Shown piece by piece: positions 1-6,541 of a stretch of 24,567 bases of DNA (within the stretch, counting starts at the first letter, position 1; each line of letters opens with the position of its first letter). Both the position numbers and the translations under genes were made by a program. A model generated the notes under the pieces. That model searched no databases. It had not been told where the DNA came from and worked only from the letters and a program-made list of their open reading frames with translations. Origin of the DNA: an uncultured Ruminococcus sp. (GTDB taxonomy: Bacteria; Bacillota; Clostridia; Oscillospirales; CAG-272); contig URUL01000021.1 of NCBI GenBank assembly GCA_900551005.1, forward strand, positions 1 through 24,567. The letters are read 5' to 3'.

Positions 1-44
1 TTTGATCAGCCAAACACAAGATATTAAATAACGGCTTTAGATTA

Positions 45-78
45 GCAAAAAGACCACAATCTCTTGTGGTCTTTTTGC
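45..78. terminator. Perfect 15-bp hairpin, likely bidirectional terminator
   Basis: Arms at 45-59 and 64-78 are perfectly complementary over 15 bp around a 4-nt loop. The outer part of the stem is an A-run on one side and a T-run on the other, so it can terminate in both directions. It lies about 50 bp downstream of the stop of the XRE regulator gene and probably ends that transcript; the base-paired T-run (five T) serves as the U-tract. Confidence 0.8.
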
Positions 79-128
79 GAGTTTCCCTTTTGTAGCATCG
101 GGATGTGCTCACACAACAAATTCGAACC

Positions 129-581
129 TTATATTTTTTTCTTGTTTCTCATACCTCTATACATCTCTCTATAAGCATCCAACAACCTTTCGATGTTCTC
201 ATCAGTCAACTCAAACTCTCCTGAAAAGTTTTCTGCCATAATCTCCAAGAATCTATTTGTTGATCCATTGTTATCTAACTGATATTTAATTTGATCAGAC
301 AAATATTTTTTCATACCCTCAGGAACAGAATCACCCGGCAATATGTTAAATTCTTCCCTTTTGCATTTTGGCATATATGAAAACAAGTCGTCTATCGAGC
401 ATTCAAAAACATCTGCCATAGTTGGAAGAAAAGATATATCGGGCGCAGCTTTTGCATTTTCCCATTTTGAAACTGCTTGAAAAGTAACTCCTAACTTTTG
501 TGCAAGTTCATCTTGGCTTAAACCGCTTTTCTTTCTATACTTTAATATGTTTGCCGCCAATACAATATTTACGTTTTCCAT
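129..581 (-). CDS. XRE-family helix-turn-helix transcriptional regulator
   Basis: A 150-aa cytoplasmic DNA-binding protein. Residues about 5-65 form a classic Cro/C1-type helix-turn-helix (ANILKYRKKSGLSQDELAQ, then GVTFQAVSKWE). The remaining ~85 residues are charged and helical and resemble no enzyme I recognise; such tails usually serve dimerisation or ligand sensing. I place the start at the ATG at 579-581. It has an AAAGGAG ribosome site 8-9 nt upstream, and the longer upstream reading would run through the promoter. The gene is monocistronic, with its own sigma-A-type promoter and a terminator at 45-78. The target is unknown. The perfect inverted repeat just upstream of the -35 box (656-672) is one candidate operator, so autoregulation is possible. 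Confidence 0.85.
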   Translation of the reverse strand: MENVNIVLAANILKYRKKSGLSQDELAQKLGVTFQAVSKWENAKAAPDISFLPTMADVFECSIDDLFSYMPKCKREEFNILPGDSVPEGMKKYLSDQIKYQLDNNGSTNRFLEIMAENFSGEFELTDENIERLLDAYREMYRGMRNKKKI

Positions 582-606
582 ACCATCAACTCCTTTCGTT
601 GATTTA

Positions 607-635
607 ATTATATCACAAACAATCATTCTATACAA
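607..635 (-). promoter_or_regulatory. Sigma-A-type promoter of the XRE regulator
   Basis: On the minus strand, TTGTAT (630-635) and a perfect TATAAT (607-612) are separated by exactly 17 bp. The initiation point would fall a few bases before the AAAGGAG ribosome site of the gene starting at 581. This supports the shorter start chosen for that gene. Confidence 0.75.
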
Positions 636-655
636 TAAATCAAAGGTTTAATTAA

Positions 656-672
656 TTCAACCTGAGGTTGAA
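656..672. repeat. Perfect 7-bp inverted repeat, candidate operator
   Basis: TTCAACC at 656-662 and GGTTGAA at 666-672 are perfectly complementary around TGA. The repeat sits about 20 bp upstream of the -35 box of the XRE regulator promoter. The form (AACCT-n-AGGTT) also resembles operators of MerR-family regulators, which lie between -35 and -10, but no plus-strand gene follows. Its function is unproven. Confidence 0.45.
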
Positions 673-720
673 GTATCAAGTTCAAGTCCAAAAGGTCGGG
701 GAAAAGGTGCAATGGTAAAA

Positions 721-776
721 GGGGGTTGTTTTTTACCCCCAAAAACACGAAAAGCCCTTGATTTACAAGGACTTTT
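721..776. repeat. Two adjacent hairpins in the gap after the LacI remnant
   Basis: The first hairpin pairs GGGGGT (721-726) with ACCCCC (735-740) around a T-rich loop. The second pairs AAAAGCCCTTG (750-760) with CAAGGACTTTT (766-776), with one C-A mismatch and a 5-nt loop. Read on the minus strand, the second ends in CTTTT and could terminate the transcript of the decayed LacI/GH116 genes. Hairpin clusters like this also occur near integration sites of mobile elements, but no integrase is visible, so I cannot decide between the two. Confidence 0.5.
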
Positions 777-833
777 GTGTTAGGGTGCAAAATTGTTGCC
801 CCATTATGGCTCTCATATACGATATAGATGCCG

Positions 834-1295
834 TTACTTTTCGGTATGCTCTATGATACTATGTTTTATAATAACGCCACTACCTCTCTTGCCGACTATA
901 ATATCAACCGCCAATCTTGCTATTTCAGGAACAGAGTACAATTCCCTGAACGCCCATATTGTACATATTTCTGATGCACTCGATTTCGTACTGTTTATCA
1001 TAATGTGTTATCATAATTACGGCGCTAAGCCCAAGCTTGTGTAAAACAAGTTCTGTTTCCGTTATGAGCTTAGAAAAATATTCATTATTCAAATTAAATA
1101 CGATAATTCCAACCTGACCAATAATTTTATTTTCACTGTTACTGTCTACATATTCACGATAACCATACTGTTTGGCAATGTTAATAATCCTCTTTTTTGT
1201 TTCTGCACGAATGTCTGACCGGTTATTCAGTGCTCTGTCAACTGTACTCCGCATATCTTTGAAAGTTCTGAAGTTGTTATTTTCAGATGTTTCAT
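834..1295 (-). pseudogene. LacI-family transcriptional regulator remnant (frameshift plus internal deletion)
   Basis: Three pieces of one LacI-type regulator are readable in shifting frames. From the ATG at 1293-1295 the first ~17 codons give the first half of the headpiece (TTSELSKICGV). The frame then shifts at about 1246, where roughly 10 nt appear to be missing between short AGT repeats. The next frame gives STVDRALNNRSDI and the start of the sugar-binding domain (IIGQVGIIVFNLNNEYFSKL) and ends at a TGA at 925-927. A third frame from about 933 gives the family's C-terminal end (PEIARLAVDIIVGKRG...) and stops at TAA 834-836. About 170 central residues are absent, against ~330-340 in intact members. 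The ATG overlaps the stop of the GH116 gene (ATGA), so the two were once translationally coupled, suggesting a local regulator of that glycosidase. Confidence 0.8.
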
Positions 1296-2794
1296 GGAAT
1301 AATCTCCATATTTTGAAAAATTTTCATTCCATCAAAATGTATTATACCATTTTCAAAGTTAAAGTCAATCATCCTACCGTCAATTTTCAATACCGAAATG
1401 CTCTTGCAAAATTTCAAGCCCAAAGATGACAACAGAATTTCGCCCTCTTTTACAGAAATAACCACTTTATCTTCATCAAGTACAAATTCGCCCCATGCAC
1501 CGTCAACACTCCAAATGCTTCTGAATTTATCTGTTACATACGGGTTAAAGCCAATATATTTGTTTGGCATATCAAATTCAAAGCCGCAAAGTATCGGTAT
1601 CAGCGCATAGCTTGCCATAGAACGAGCATAGTTACTTCCACATTCAAATTCGTTCCAGGGATTTCGTTTCTTGCCATCAAATCTATCCCTTACAGCCGAG
1701 GCAACCTTTACACCTTCATCAACCATATTTCTTGAACACAGAAGCCCGGCAAATGAATATTCAAAACCTGTCATTGTTTCTTCACAATATGGGACAGGTA
1801 TCTTTGGCTTGTTTATACCGCCGGGATAATTGCATATAACAGTCCCCGATTCATCATTAAGAGAAAAAATCCTCCAGGGGTTGACAAAATCTCTCATACT
1901 GGGTTTATAATTGTTCTTCATCATCTCTTTAAGAGCCGTAGATACCTGTTCTCTGTCAAATATATCCCCAAGACCTATTATATCCGCATGCCATTGGGCA
2001 AGCATCTGATCTATTGACGAACCTTCTGCAATCTGATATTTTATCTCCTTTGTTTCCTCATTCCAGTAGGTATCCGATGCCGAAAATCTATCAGTAATAT
2101 TTTTGTCCGTTATATCTATCTTATGAAAAAAATATTTGCCGTTAAATAGATTTTTCTTTGTCCAGCTAAAACCCTTATTAAATAATTCACGGTATTCCTG
2201 AGCTTTCTCTTTATCTCCTAAAAATTCACCCATCTCAGCGGCGGCCTTAAGTGCCGCAAGATACATTCCCTCAAGCCATGAGGACGGGCCGAACAGTTCC
2301 ATATCAAGAGTGTGATGCTGACGGCCTTCAAGCACACCGTCCTTATCAAAATCCCATGCGTCAGGGTTTTCGTCACTCCAGGCATATTCCAAAACCTTTT
2401 TTATATTTTCCCAGTTATCCGCAAGCCATTTATTGTTACCGGATATTTTCCATTCACGATAACATTTTATCACTGTACCCATTTGTCCGTCAACACAAGC
2501 ACGAAAATCCGACATTTTTCTTCCAACAGGAAGCATTAACCTAAATCCCATTCTGCCATTTTTATCTGTGCTGTATTTGAATTCCAAATCTCTTATTGAC
2601 CGTTCTAAATCAGGAAACAAAAAACACATTGCATATGCGTAATTCCACACATGCTGACAGGTTCCCGGGCAAGAGCCTTCTTTTTCACGAACACCCTCCC
2701 AACCATAAAATGAGCCATCTTCAAGACGCAACACAGTAGGTGATTTAAGTACAGATATATTAGCTGCAGCCGCATCTATTACGGCATCAGGCAC
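1292..2794 (-). CDS. GH116-family glycoside hydrolase (DUF608), catalytic domain only, 5'-truncated
   Basis: A 500-residue open frame matching the catalytic (alpha/alpha)6-barrel part of GH116 beta-glucosidase/glucosylceramidase-type enzymes. Recognisable stretches are NISVLKSPTVLRLEDGSFYG followed by EGV, CPGTCQHVWNYAYAM, DGVLEGRQHHTLDMELFGPS and the C-terminal NPWNEFECGSNYARSMASY. Intact members are about 780-850 aa and carry a ~300-aa N-terminal beta-sandwich domain that is missing here. The frame opens at a GTG (2792-2794) with no ribosome site, directly after the TAG of the adenylation gene. In relatives this GTG position corresponds to an ordinary hydrophobic residue just before PDAVIDAA. 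I therefore read it as a remnant cut at a recombination junction rather than a gene with its own start. It ends in an ATGA overlap with the LacI remnant. A cytoplasmic beta-glycosidase role is inferred from the family. Confidence 0.75.
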   Translation of the reverse strand: MPDAVIDAAAANISVLKSPTVLRLEDGSFYGWEGVREKEGSCPGTCQHVWNYAYAMCFLFPDLERSIRDLEFKYSTDKNGRMGFRLMLPVGRKMSDFRACVDGQMGTVIKCYREWKISGNNKWLADNWENIKKVLEYAWSDENPDAWDFDKDGVLEGRQHHTLDMELFGPSSWLEGMYLAALKAAAEMGEFLGDKEKAQEYRELFNKGFSWTKKNLFNGKYFFHKIDITDKNITDRFSASDTYWNEETKEIKYQIAEGSSIDQMLAQWHADIIGLGDIFDREQVSTALKEMMKNNYKPSMRDFVNPWRIFSLNDESGTVICNYPGGINKPKIPVPYCEETMTGFEYSFAGLLCSRNMVDEGVKVASAVRDRFDGKKRNPWNEFECGSNYARSMASYALIPILCGFEFDMPNKYIGFNPYVTDKFRSIWSVDGAWGEFVLDEDKVVISVKEGEILLSSLGLKFCKSISVLKIDGRMIDFNFENGIIHFDGMKIFQNMEIIP

Positions 2795-2800
2795 CTATAA
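2794..2800. other. Recombination or assembly junction between two truncated genes
   Basis: On the minus strand, the carrier-protein domain of the adenylation gene reads GGDSLGSIEAIVESGLNL and then meets TAG at 2795-2797. A normal carrier domain continues for about 30 residues. The very next codon begins the GH116 catalytic domain, which lacks its own N-terminal third. Two unrelated genes broken at the same base imply a deletion or translocation endpoint, or a chimeric assembly. Confidence 0.7.
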
Positions 2801-4360
2801 ATTTAGTCCGCTCTCAACAATAGCCTCTATCGAGCCGAGAGAATCTCCGCCCATTTCGTAGAAATCATCATGAATACTGACTCTTTCGAGTTTTAAAACC
2901 TTGGCAAAGGCATCGCAAAGCGCCTTTTCGGTTTCATTGGTCGGCTCGGCATACTGCGAGCTTAAATCATGATGTGCAGGTTCCGGCAGTGCCTTGCGGT
3001 CAAATTTACCATTAGGTTTAAGCGGAGCGGAATCAATATGGATGTAATAGGACAGGATCATATAATACGGCAATTTTTTCAGGAGTTCTGCCCGTAGCTT
3101 TTCCGCGTCGATTTCCACATCTGCGGTATAGTAAGCGCAGAGGTAGGATTGGCTGCCGTTTTCAAAGCCTTTTGCGGCTACCCAGTCAATTCCGAGAGCA
3201 TTCTTCACCGCCGCCTCGATTTCAGCAGGCTCAATGCGGTTGCCGTTTATTTTAATCATATCGTTACTTCTTCCGAGAAGCACGAGATTCCCGTCCGGCA
3301 ATTTTTTAGCAAGGTCGCCGCTGTGATAGATTCCGTTTACAAACGCTTTTCCGGTTTCCTCCGGAAGATTCATATATCCCCTTACATATTCATTACGGAA
3401 GCAAAGCTCCCCGGTTTCATTATCCGGCACCGGATTGCCGTCCTCGTCAAGCAACATATACTCAAGGTCAAACTGCGGCTTACCAATGGGGCATGTGATA
3501 TACGGCTTGTCAATTCTGAAAACACCGACTACAAATCCGCTTTCACTCATCGCATACATATTGTAAATATCGACTTTATCCAAATAAATGTTGTTTGCCG
3601 GTTCACTGCCGACCACCAGATTTTTGAGGAACGGTCCGGTCTGTCCACCGAGCATACGAACATAGGATGGGGTCAGAAATGTAATACTGATACGTTTTTC
3701 AAGAAACATTTTTTTAAGGAGCAACGGATTTTTAATGGTTTTATAAGAAGCAATAAAAATTTTGCATCCGCCGTAGTACAGCACATAGAAAAGCACCATA
3801 ATAGATGCCACAAAATTCATGGGAGCCAGGAGGGCACCTCTGTCTTTATCGGAAAGGAGCGGATTCCCTTCGTAATTAACGGATTTTATGCATTCTTCAA
3901 TATTTCCGTATTCGTGAAGCACACCCTTGGGATTTCCGGTCGTTCCGGAAGTATAAATGGCGTATGCGGCATCGTGATCATCCGTTTGCTCATGACCGTC
4001 AAGCAGTTCGCATTTTAATATTTCTTCCCATGCGTCACGGTTGATTTCGGATCTGCAACCGCAATCTTTCCTTATATACTCAATTCTTTCGGGGGCATAA
4101 TTTTCTTCAACCAATGCGAACGCTGCCCCGGCTTTTAAAATGCCGACTATGGCAACAACCGGAAGCACACCGCGCGTCAAATTAATTAAAACAAAATCTT
4201 CCTTGCCGATACCCTTTTGCTTGAGCCACGCATACACCCTGCTGCTCAGCTCGTTTAAGTCTTCGTACGTAATACCCTTTGTGACCGTTTCGTCAAACAG
4301 TACGGTCTACTTCGGATTTTCTCTTGCATGGAGCTCCAATTGTTCAATCAACGTATGCAT
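2795..4360 (-). pseudogene. NRPS-like adenylation domain plus truncated carrier domain, interrupted by an in-frame TAG
   Basis: An amino-acid-activating (ANL superfamily) protein with the core motifs present: YTSGTTGNPKGV (ATP binding), NMYAMSESG, YHSGDLAKKLPDG with GRSNDMIKINGNRIEPAEIE, and PLKPNGKFDRKAL carrying the C-terminal catalytic lysine. A peptidyl-carrier stub follows with the phosphopantetheine serine motif GGDSLGSIE, and ends prematurely at 2795. The natural start is the ATG at 4358-4360, 10 bp after the STAS stop. From there the frame reads MHTLIEQLELHARENPK, then TAG at 4307-4309, then TVLFDETVTKGITYEDLNEL, which is ordinary adenylation-domain sequence. One A-to-T change (AAG to TAG) would explain it. 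The longest uninterrupted frame starts only at a GTG at 4237 with no clear ribosome site. TAG ends other genes here, so recoding is unlikely. In related operons such proteins load an amino acid onto a carrier; here the product is probably non-functional. Confidence 0.75.
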
Positions 4361-4370
4361 GGCGTTCAGC

Positions 4371-4664
4371 TCATTCAATCGTTAAGAAGTCCGAAAAGCC
4401 TGTAATATCAAACACTTCCCTAACATCATCCGAAACATTTATAAGCTTTAGTCCCGCTTTTTGCGTCAAAGCCTTTTGCGTTTTGAGAATGACACGCAGT
4501 CCGGCGGAAGAAATATACTCCAGCTTTTCCATGTCAAGCACGAGCGATTCCGCGGTGGGAAGAATAGCGGAAATTTCCGCTTCCAGCTCAGGTGCTGTCA
4601 CTGTGTCCAACCTTCCGATAAGAGCAAGGGTCTCGGTGTTTTTCTTTTCAATTTTAAGACTCAT
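4371..4664 (-). CDS. STAS-domain anti-sigma factor antagonist (RsbV/SpoIIAA type)
   Basis: A 97-aa single STAS domain. It has the family's central strand and helix with the phosphorylatable serine motif LEYISSAGLRV and the C-terminal REVFDITGFSDFL helix. In partner switching such proteins are phosphorylated by an RsbW-like kinase and dephosphorylated by a SpoIIE/RsbU-type phosphatase. Both activities are encoded on one protein two genes upstream. I choose the ATG at 4662-4664 because GGAGAGG lies 8 nt upstream; an alternative start 33 nt earlier lacks this. No cognate sigma factor or separate anti-sigma gene is adjacent, so the released partner may be something other than a sigma factor. It is the penultimate gene of the operon starting at 11198. 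Confidence 0.88.
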   Translation of the reverse strand: MSLKIEKKNTETLALIGRLDTVTAPELEAEISAILPTAESLVLDMEKLEYISSAGLRVILKTQKALTQKAGLKLINVSDDVREVFDITGFSDFLTIE

Positions 4665-4722
4665 AATAGATACCTCTCCATCATATTTAATAATCAATAA
4701 ATCAAATCATCGCTTATAACAA

Positions 4723-4749
4723 AGCTTTCTTTAACTCTGCAAGAAAGCT
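4723..4749. repeat. Intercistronic 9-bp perfect hairpin
   Basis: AGCTTTCTT (4723-4731) and AAGAAAGCT (4741-4749) pair perfectly around a 9-nt loop in the 134-bp gap before the STAS start. No U-run follows on the minus strand, so an RNA-processing or stability element that sets STAS levels relative to the upstream genes is more likely than a terminator. This is an inference. Confidence 0.45.
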
Positions 4750-4798
4750 GAAAGACAATACTTTTTTCCGGCGTTAGTGTGAATCATTCTGTTCCTGC

Positions 4799-6529
4799 TT
4801 ACTCATGGAATGTCTCCTCTTTATCTACAAACGGAATAAGCTTTTCACGGAGCAGACCAAGCGCCCTTTTTCTCATTTCTTCTCCCCAGCGATCGCCCTT
4901 CAGCATGCTCGTACAACACCGGAACCATGCCAGCGGATGAAGCCATCTCACCTCGGGATCTGTTTTCTCGGCTTCTTCCACGGTGTCGCACCCGAAATAG
5001 CCACGGAAAAATTTCTCGTATATCTCCGAAACTTCCGACGACTGCATTTTGTAAAATGCGTTATATTCGCCGGGAGCAGTATTCGCATACACCATGGAAA
5101 ACAAAATTCTCGATATATCGAACATGGGTGTTCCCGTGCTGAGTTCCCCCATATCGATCAGGCAACATTCGTCGCCCTGAACCATGATATTGTTGATATT
5201 GAGGTCACCGTGAATGCATGTGTCAGCTTCGGGAACAAGGTCAAGGAAACGATGCAGATACCGTCTTTCTTCATCGGTGATGCCCGTGACATTCGCAATA
5301 TCCGCACGGTTTGCTTCCTTGAAGGATGGAATCTCCGAATCGGAGGTATGTATAGCGTGAACCTTTTTGCAGGTATCTGCATACATTTTCACATATTCGT
5401 CGAGTTTTGTGTGATCGGCACGGATCAGCTCTCCCAGCGTTTTGGACTTGATCAGCTCATACACAACGCCTTTTCGCCCGTTCGCCTCCACAATGTCATA
5501 GGAGATTGCCGTGGGAATACCCATGACAAATGCTTTTTTGGCAAGCGACTTTTCATGTTCGATCCAGTCAATGTCGGCATTGCCATAGTAGAGTTTAATG
5601 ATGGTCTCATCGTCGATACGATAGCACTCGCCGCACGCCCCTCTGCCGATGACCTCACAGCCGTCAATGCTGATCCTGCGGCAGGCAGGCTCGATTTCCA
5701 TGATCTCCGAAAATCCTGTCATGTTAAACACGTCCATTACTTCGGCGTTTGCGTTGATTACACGAAAAGGCTTTTTTTCGCACTTTTTTTTCAGGCTGAG
5801 AAGTACGCGCAGTCCTGCGCTGGATATATAGTCAAGCCCTGCAATGTCAAGCATAACGCTCTCTGCCTCGCCCGGCAATGCGGCAAGTGCCGCTCCGAAT
5901 TCTGTCGCATTTGCGGAATTTATGCTTCCCTCGACGAAAGCCACCGCTTCTTTGTTCTTTGTTTCGATATTTACCTGCATGGTTTTTATTCTCCTCTTAT
6001 TAAATACCGTTTCAACGGCTTGTTTCAGTTCGTCATACATTCTAAGATCGGACAGGCGACTGAGTACTTCGACATACTCACAAAACAGCCATTTCTGCCT
6101 GTCTCTGCCGTATTTGAATTTATTCCAGACCGCTTCTCCCTCAGCTTCAAGCCCTTCTGCCAGATCCCGAATATTGGACAGCTTATCGGCACAGATCAGC
6201 ATGGCACATTCACGGTCACAGTTCTCAAGTGCAAGTAAAGTTGCGTCCTTGCGTTCCTTCCAGGAAAGCTTCTTGTTCTCGGTGTCAAACAGAACAAGCC
6301 GCAACACCTCTTCACCGAATTCCCGTTTCAGTTCTTCAGGCGTTACACCGCCATCCTCGATCGTGTCATGCAAAAGGCCTGCACAAATCAGCTCATCGTT
6401 CGCTCCGTTTTTGGCAAGCTCCATCGCCACCGAAAAAGGATGCGTGATATAAGGTTTCCCGTCCTTTCGTGTCTTCCCGCCGTGAACCTTCAGGGCAAAC
6501 AGAAACGCCTTTTCTATCATATTTGTCAT
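4799..6529 (-). CDS. HD-phosphohydrolase / STAS / aminoglycoside-phosphotransferase-like kinase triple fusion
   Basis: A 576-aa cytoplasmic protein with three domains. Residues 1-~180 are an HD domain of the RelA/SpoT-hydrolase (MESH1-like) type: YITH (H30), LLHDTIED (H54-D55), ADKLSNI (D115). It could hydrolyse (p)ppGpp or a related nucleotide, but it has no synthetase domain. Residues ~184-280 are a STAS domain with DYISSAGLRV (S236/S237). Residues ~285-560 are an APH/choline-kinase fold with the Brenner motif HGDLNINN (D442) and metal-binding ID at 458-459, so the kinase looks active; it resembles the Fibrobacter paralogous family TIGR02172. An AAGAGGAG ribosome site and ATG sit inside the frame before the STAS part (5978-5998), so a shorter STAS-kinase could also be made. 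It begins 12 bp after the phosphatase stop. The kinase substrate is unknown. Confidence 0.82.
   Translation of the reverse strand: MTNMIEKAFLFALKVHGGKTRKDGKPYITHPFSVAMELAKNGANDELICAGLLHDTIEDGGVTPEELKREFGEEVLRLVLFDTENKKLSWKERKDATLLALENCDRECAMLICADKLSNIRDLAEGLEAEGEAVWNKFKYGRDRQKWLFCEYVEVLSRLSDLRMYDELKQAVETVFNKRRIKTMQVNIETKNKEAVAFVEGSINSANATEFGAALAALPGEAESVMLDIAGLDYISSAGLRVLLSLKKKCEKKPFRVINANAEVMDVFNMTGFSEIMEIEPACRRISIDGCEVIGRGACGECYRIDDETIIKLYYGNADIDWIEHEKSLAKKAFVMGIPTAISYDIVEANGRKGVVYELIKSKTLGELIRADHTKLDEYVKMYADTCKKVHAIHTSDSEIPSFKEANRADIANVTGITDEERRYLHRFLDLVPEADTCIHGDLNINNIMVQGDECCLIDMGELSTGTPMFDISRILFSMVYANTAPGEYNAFYKMQSSEVSEIYEKFFRGYFGCDTVEEAEKTDPEVRWLHPLAWFRCCTSMLKGDRWGEEMRKRALGLLREKLIPFVDKEETFHE
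5978..5998 (-). promoter_or_regulatory. Internal ribosome binding site and ATG within the triple-fusion gene
   Basis: AAGAGGAG at 5991-5998 is followed, 10 nt later, by an in-frame ATG (5978-5980) exactly at the start of the STAS domain. In the long reading these bases encode NKRRIKTM, a typical read-through of a ribosome site. It would give a separate 393-aa STAS-kinase protein. It looks like the fossil, or still active, start of a formerly separate gene fused to the HD gene by loss of a stop codon. Confidence 0.55.
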
Positions 6530-6541
6530 GCGACGCCGCCC

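Noticed and set aside
679..689. AGTTCAAGTCC resembling a tRNA T-loop, possible tRNA end or attachment site
   Set aside because: No acceptor stem, anticodon arm or CCA can be folded around it.
712..783. 23-codon open frame on the plus strand with an AAAAGG site before the ATG
   Set aside because: It is read straight through two hairpins and the product has no sensible features; probably chance.
3149..4018. 289-codon open frame on the plus strand
   Set aside because: It lies entirely antisense to the adenylation gene, has no recognisable domain and no ribosome site; it is a shadow of that gene's codon usage.
4307..4309. Amber recoding (stop read as an amino acid)
   Set aside because: TAG ends at least three other genes in the window at natural protein ends, so it acts as a stop in this genome.
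4805..6238. 477-codon open frame on the plus strand
   Set aside because: Antisense to the HD-STAS-APH gene, whose motifs are all intact; the plus-strand product shows no family features.
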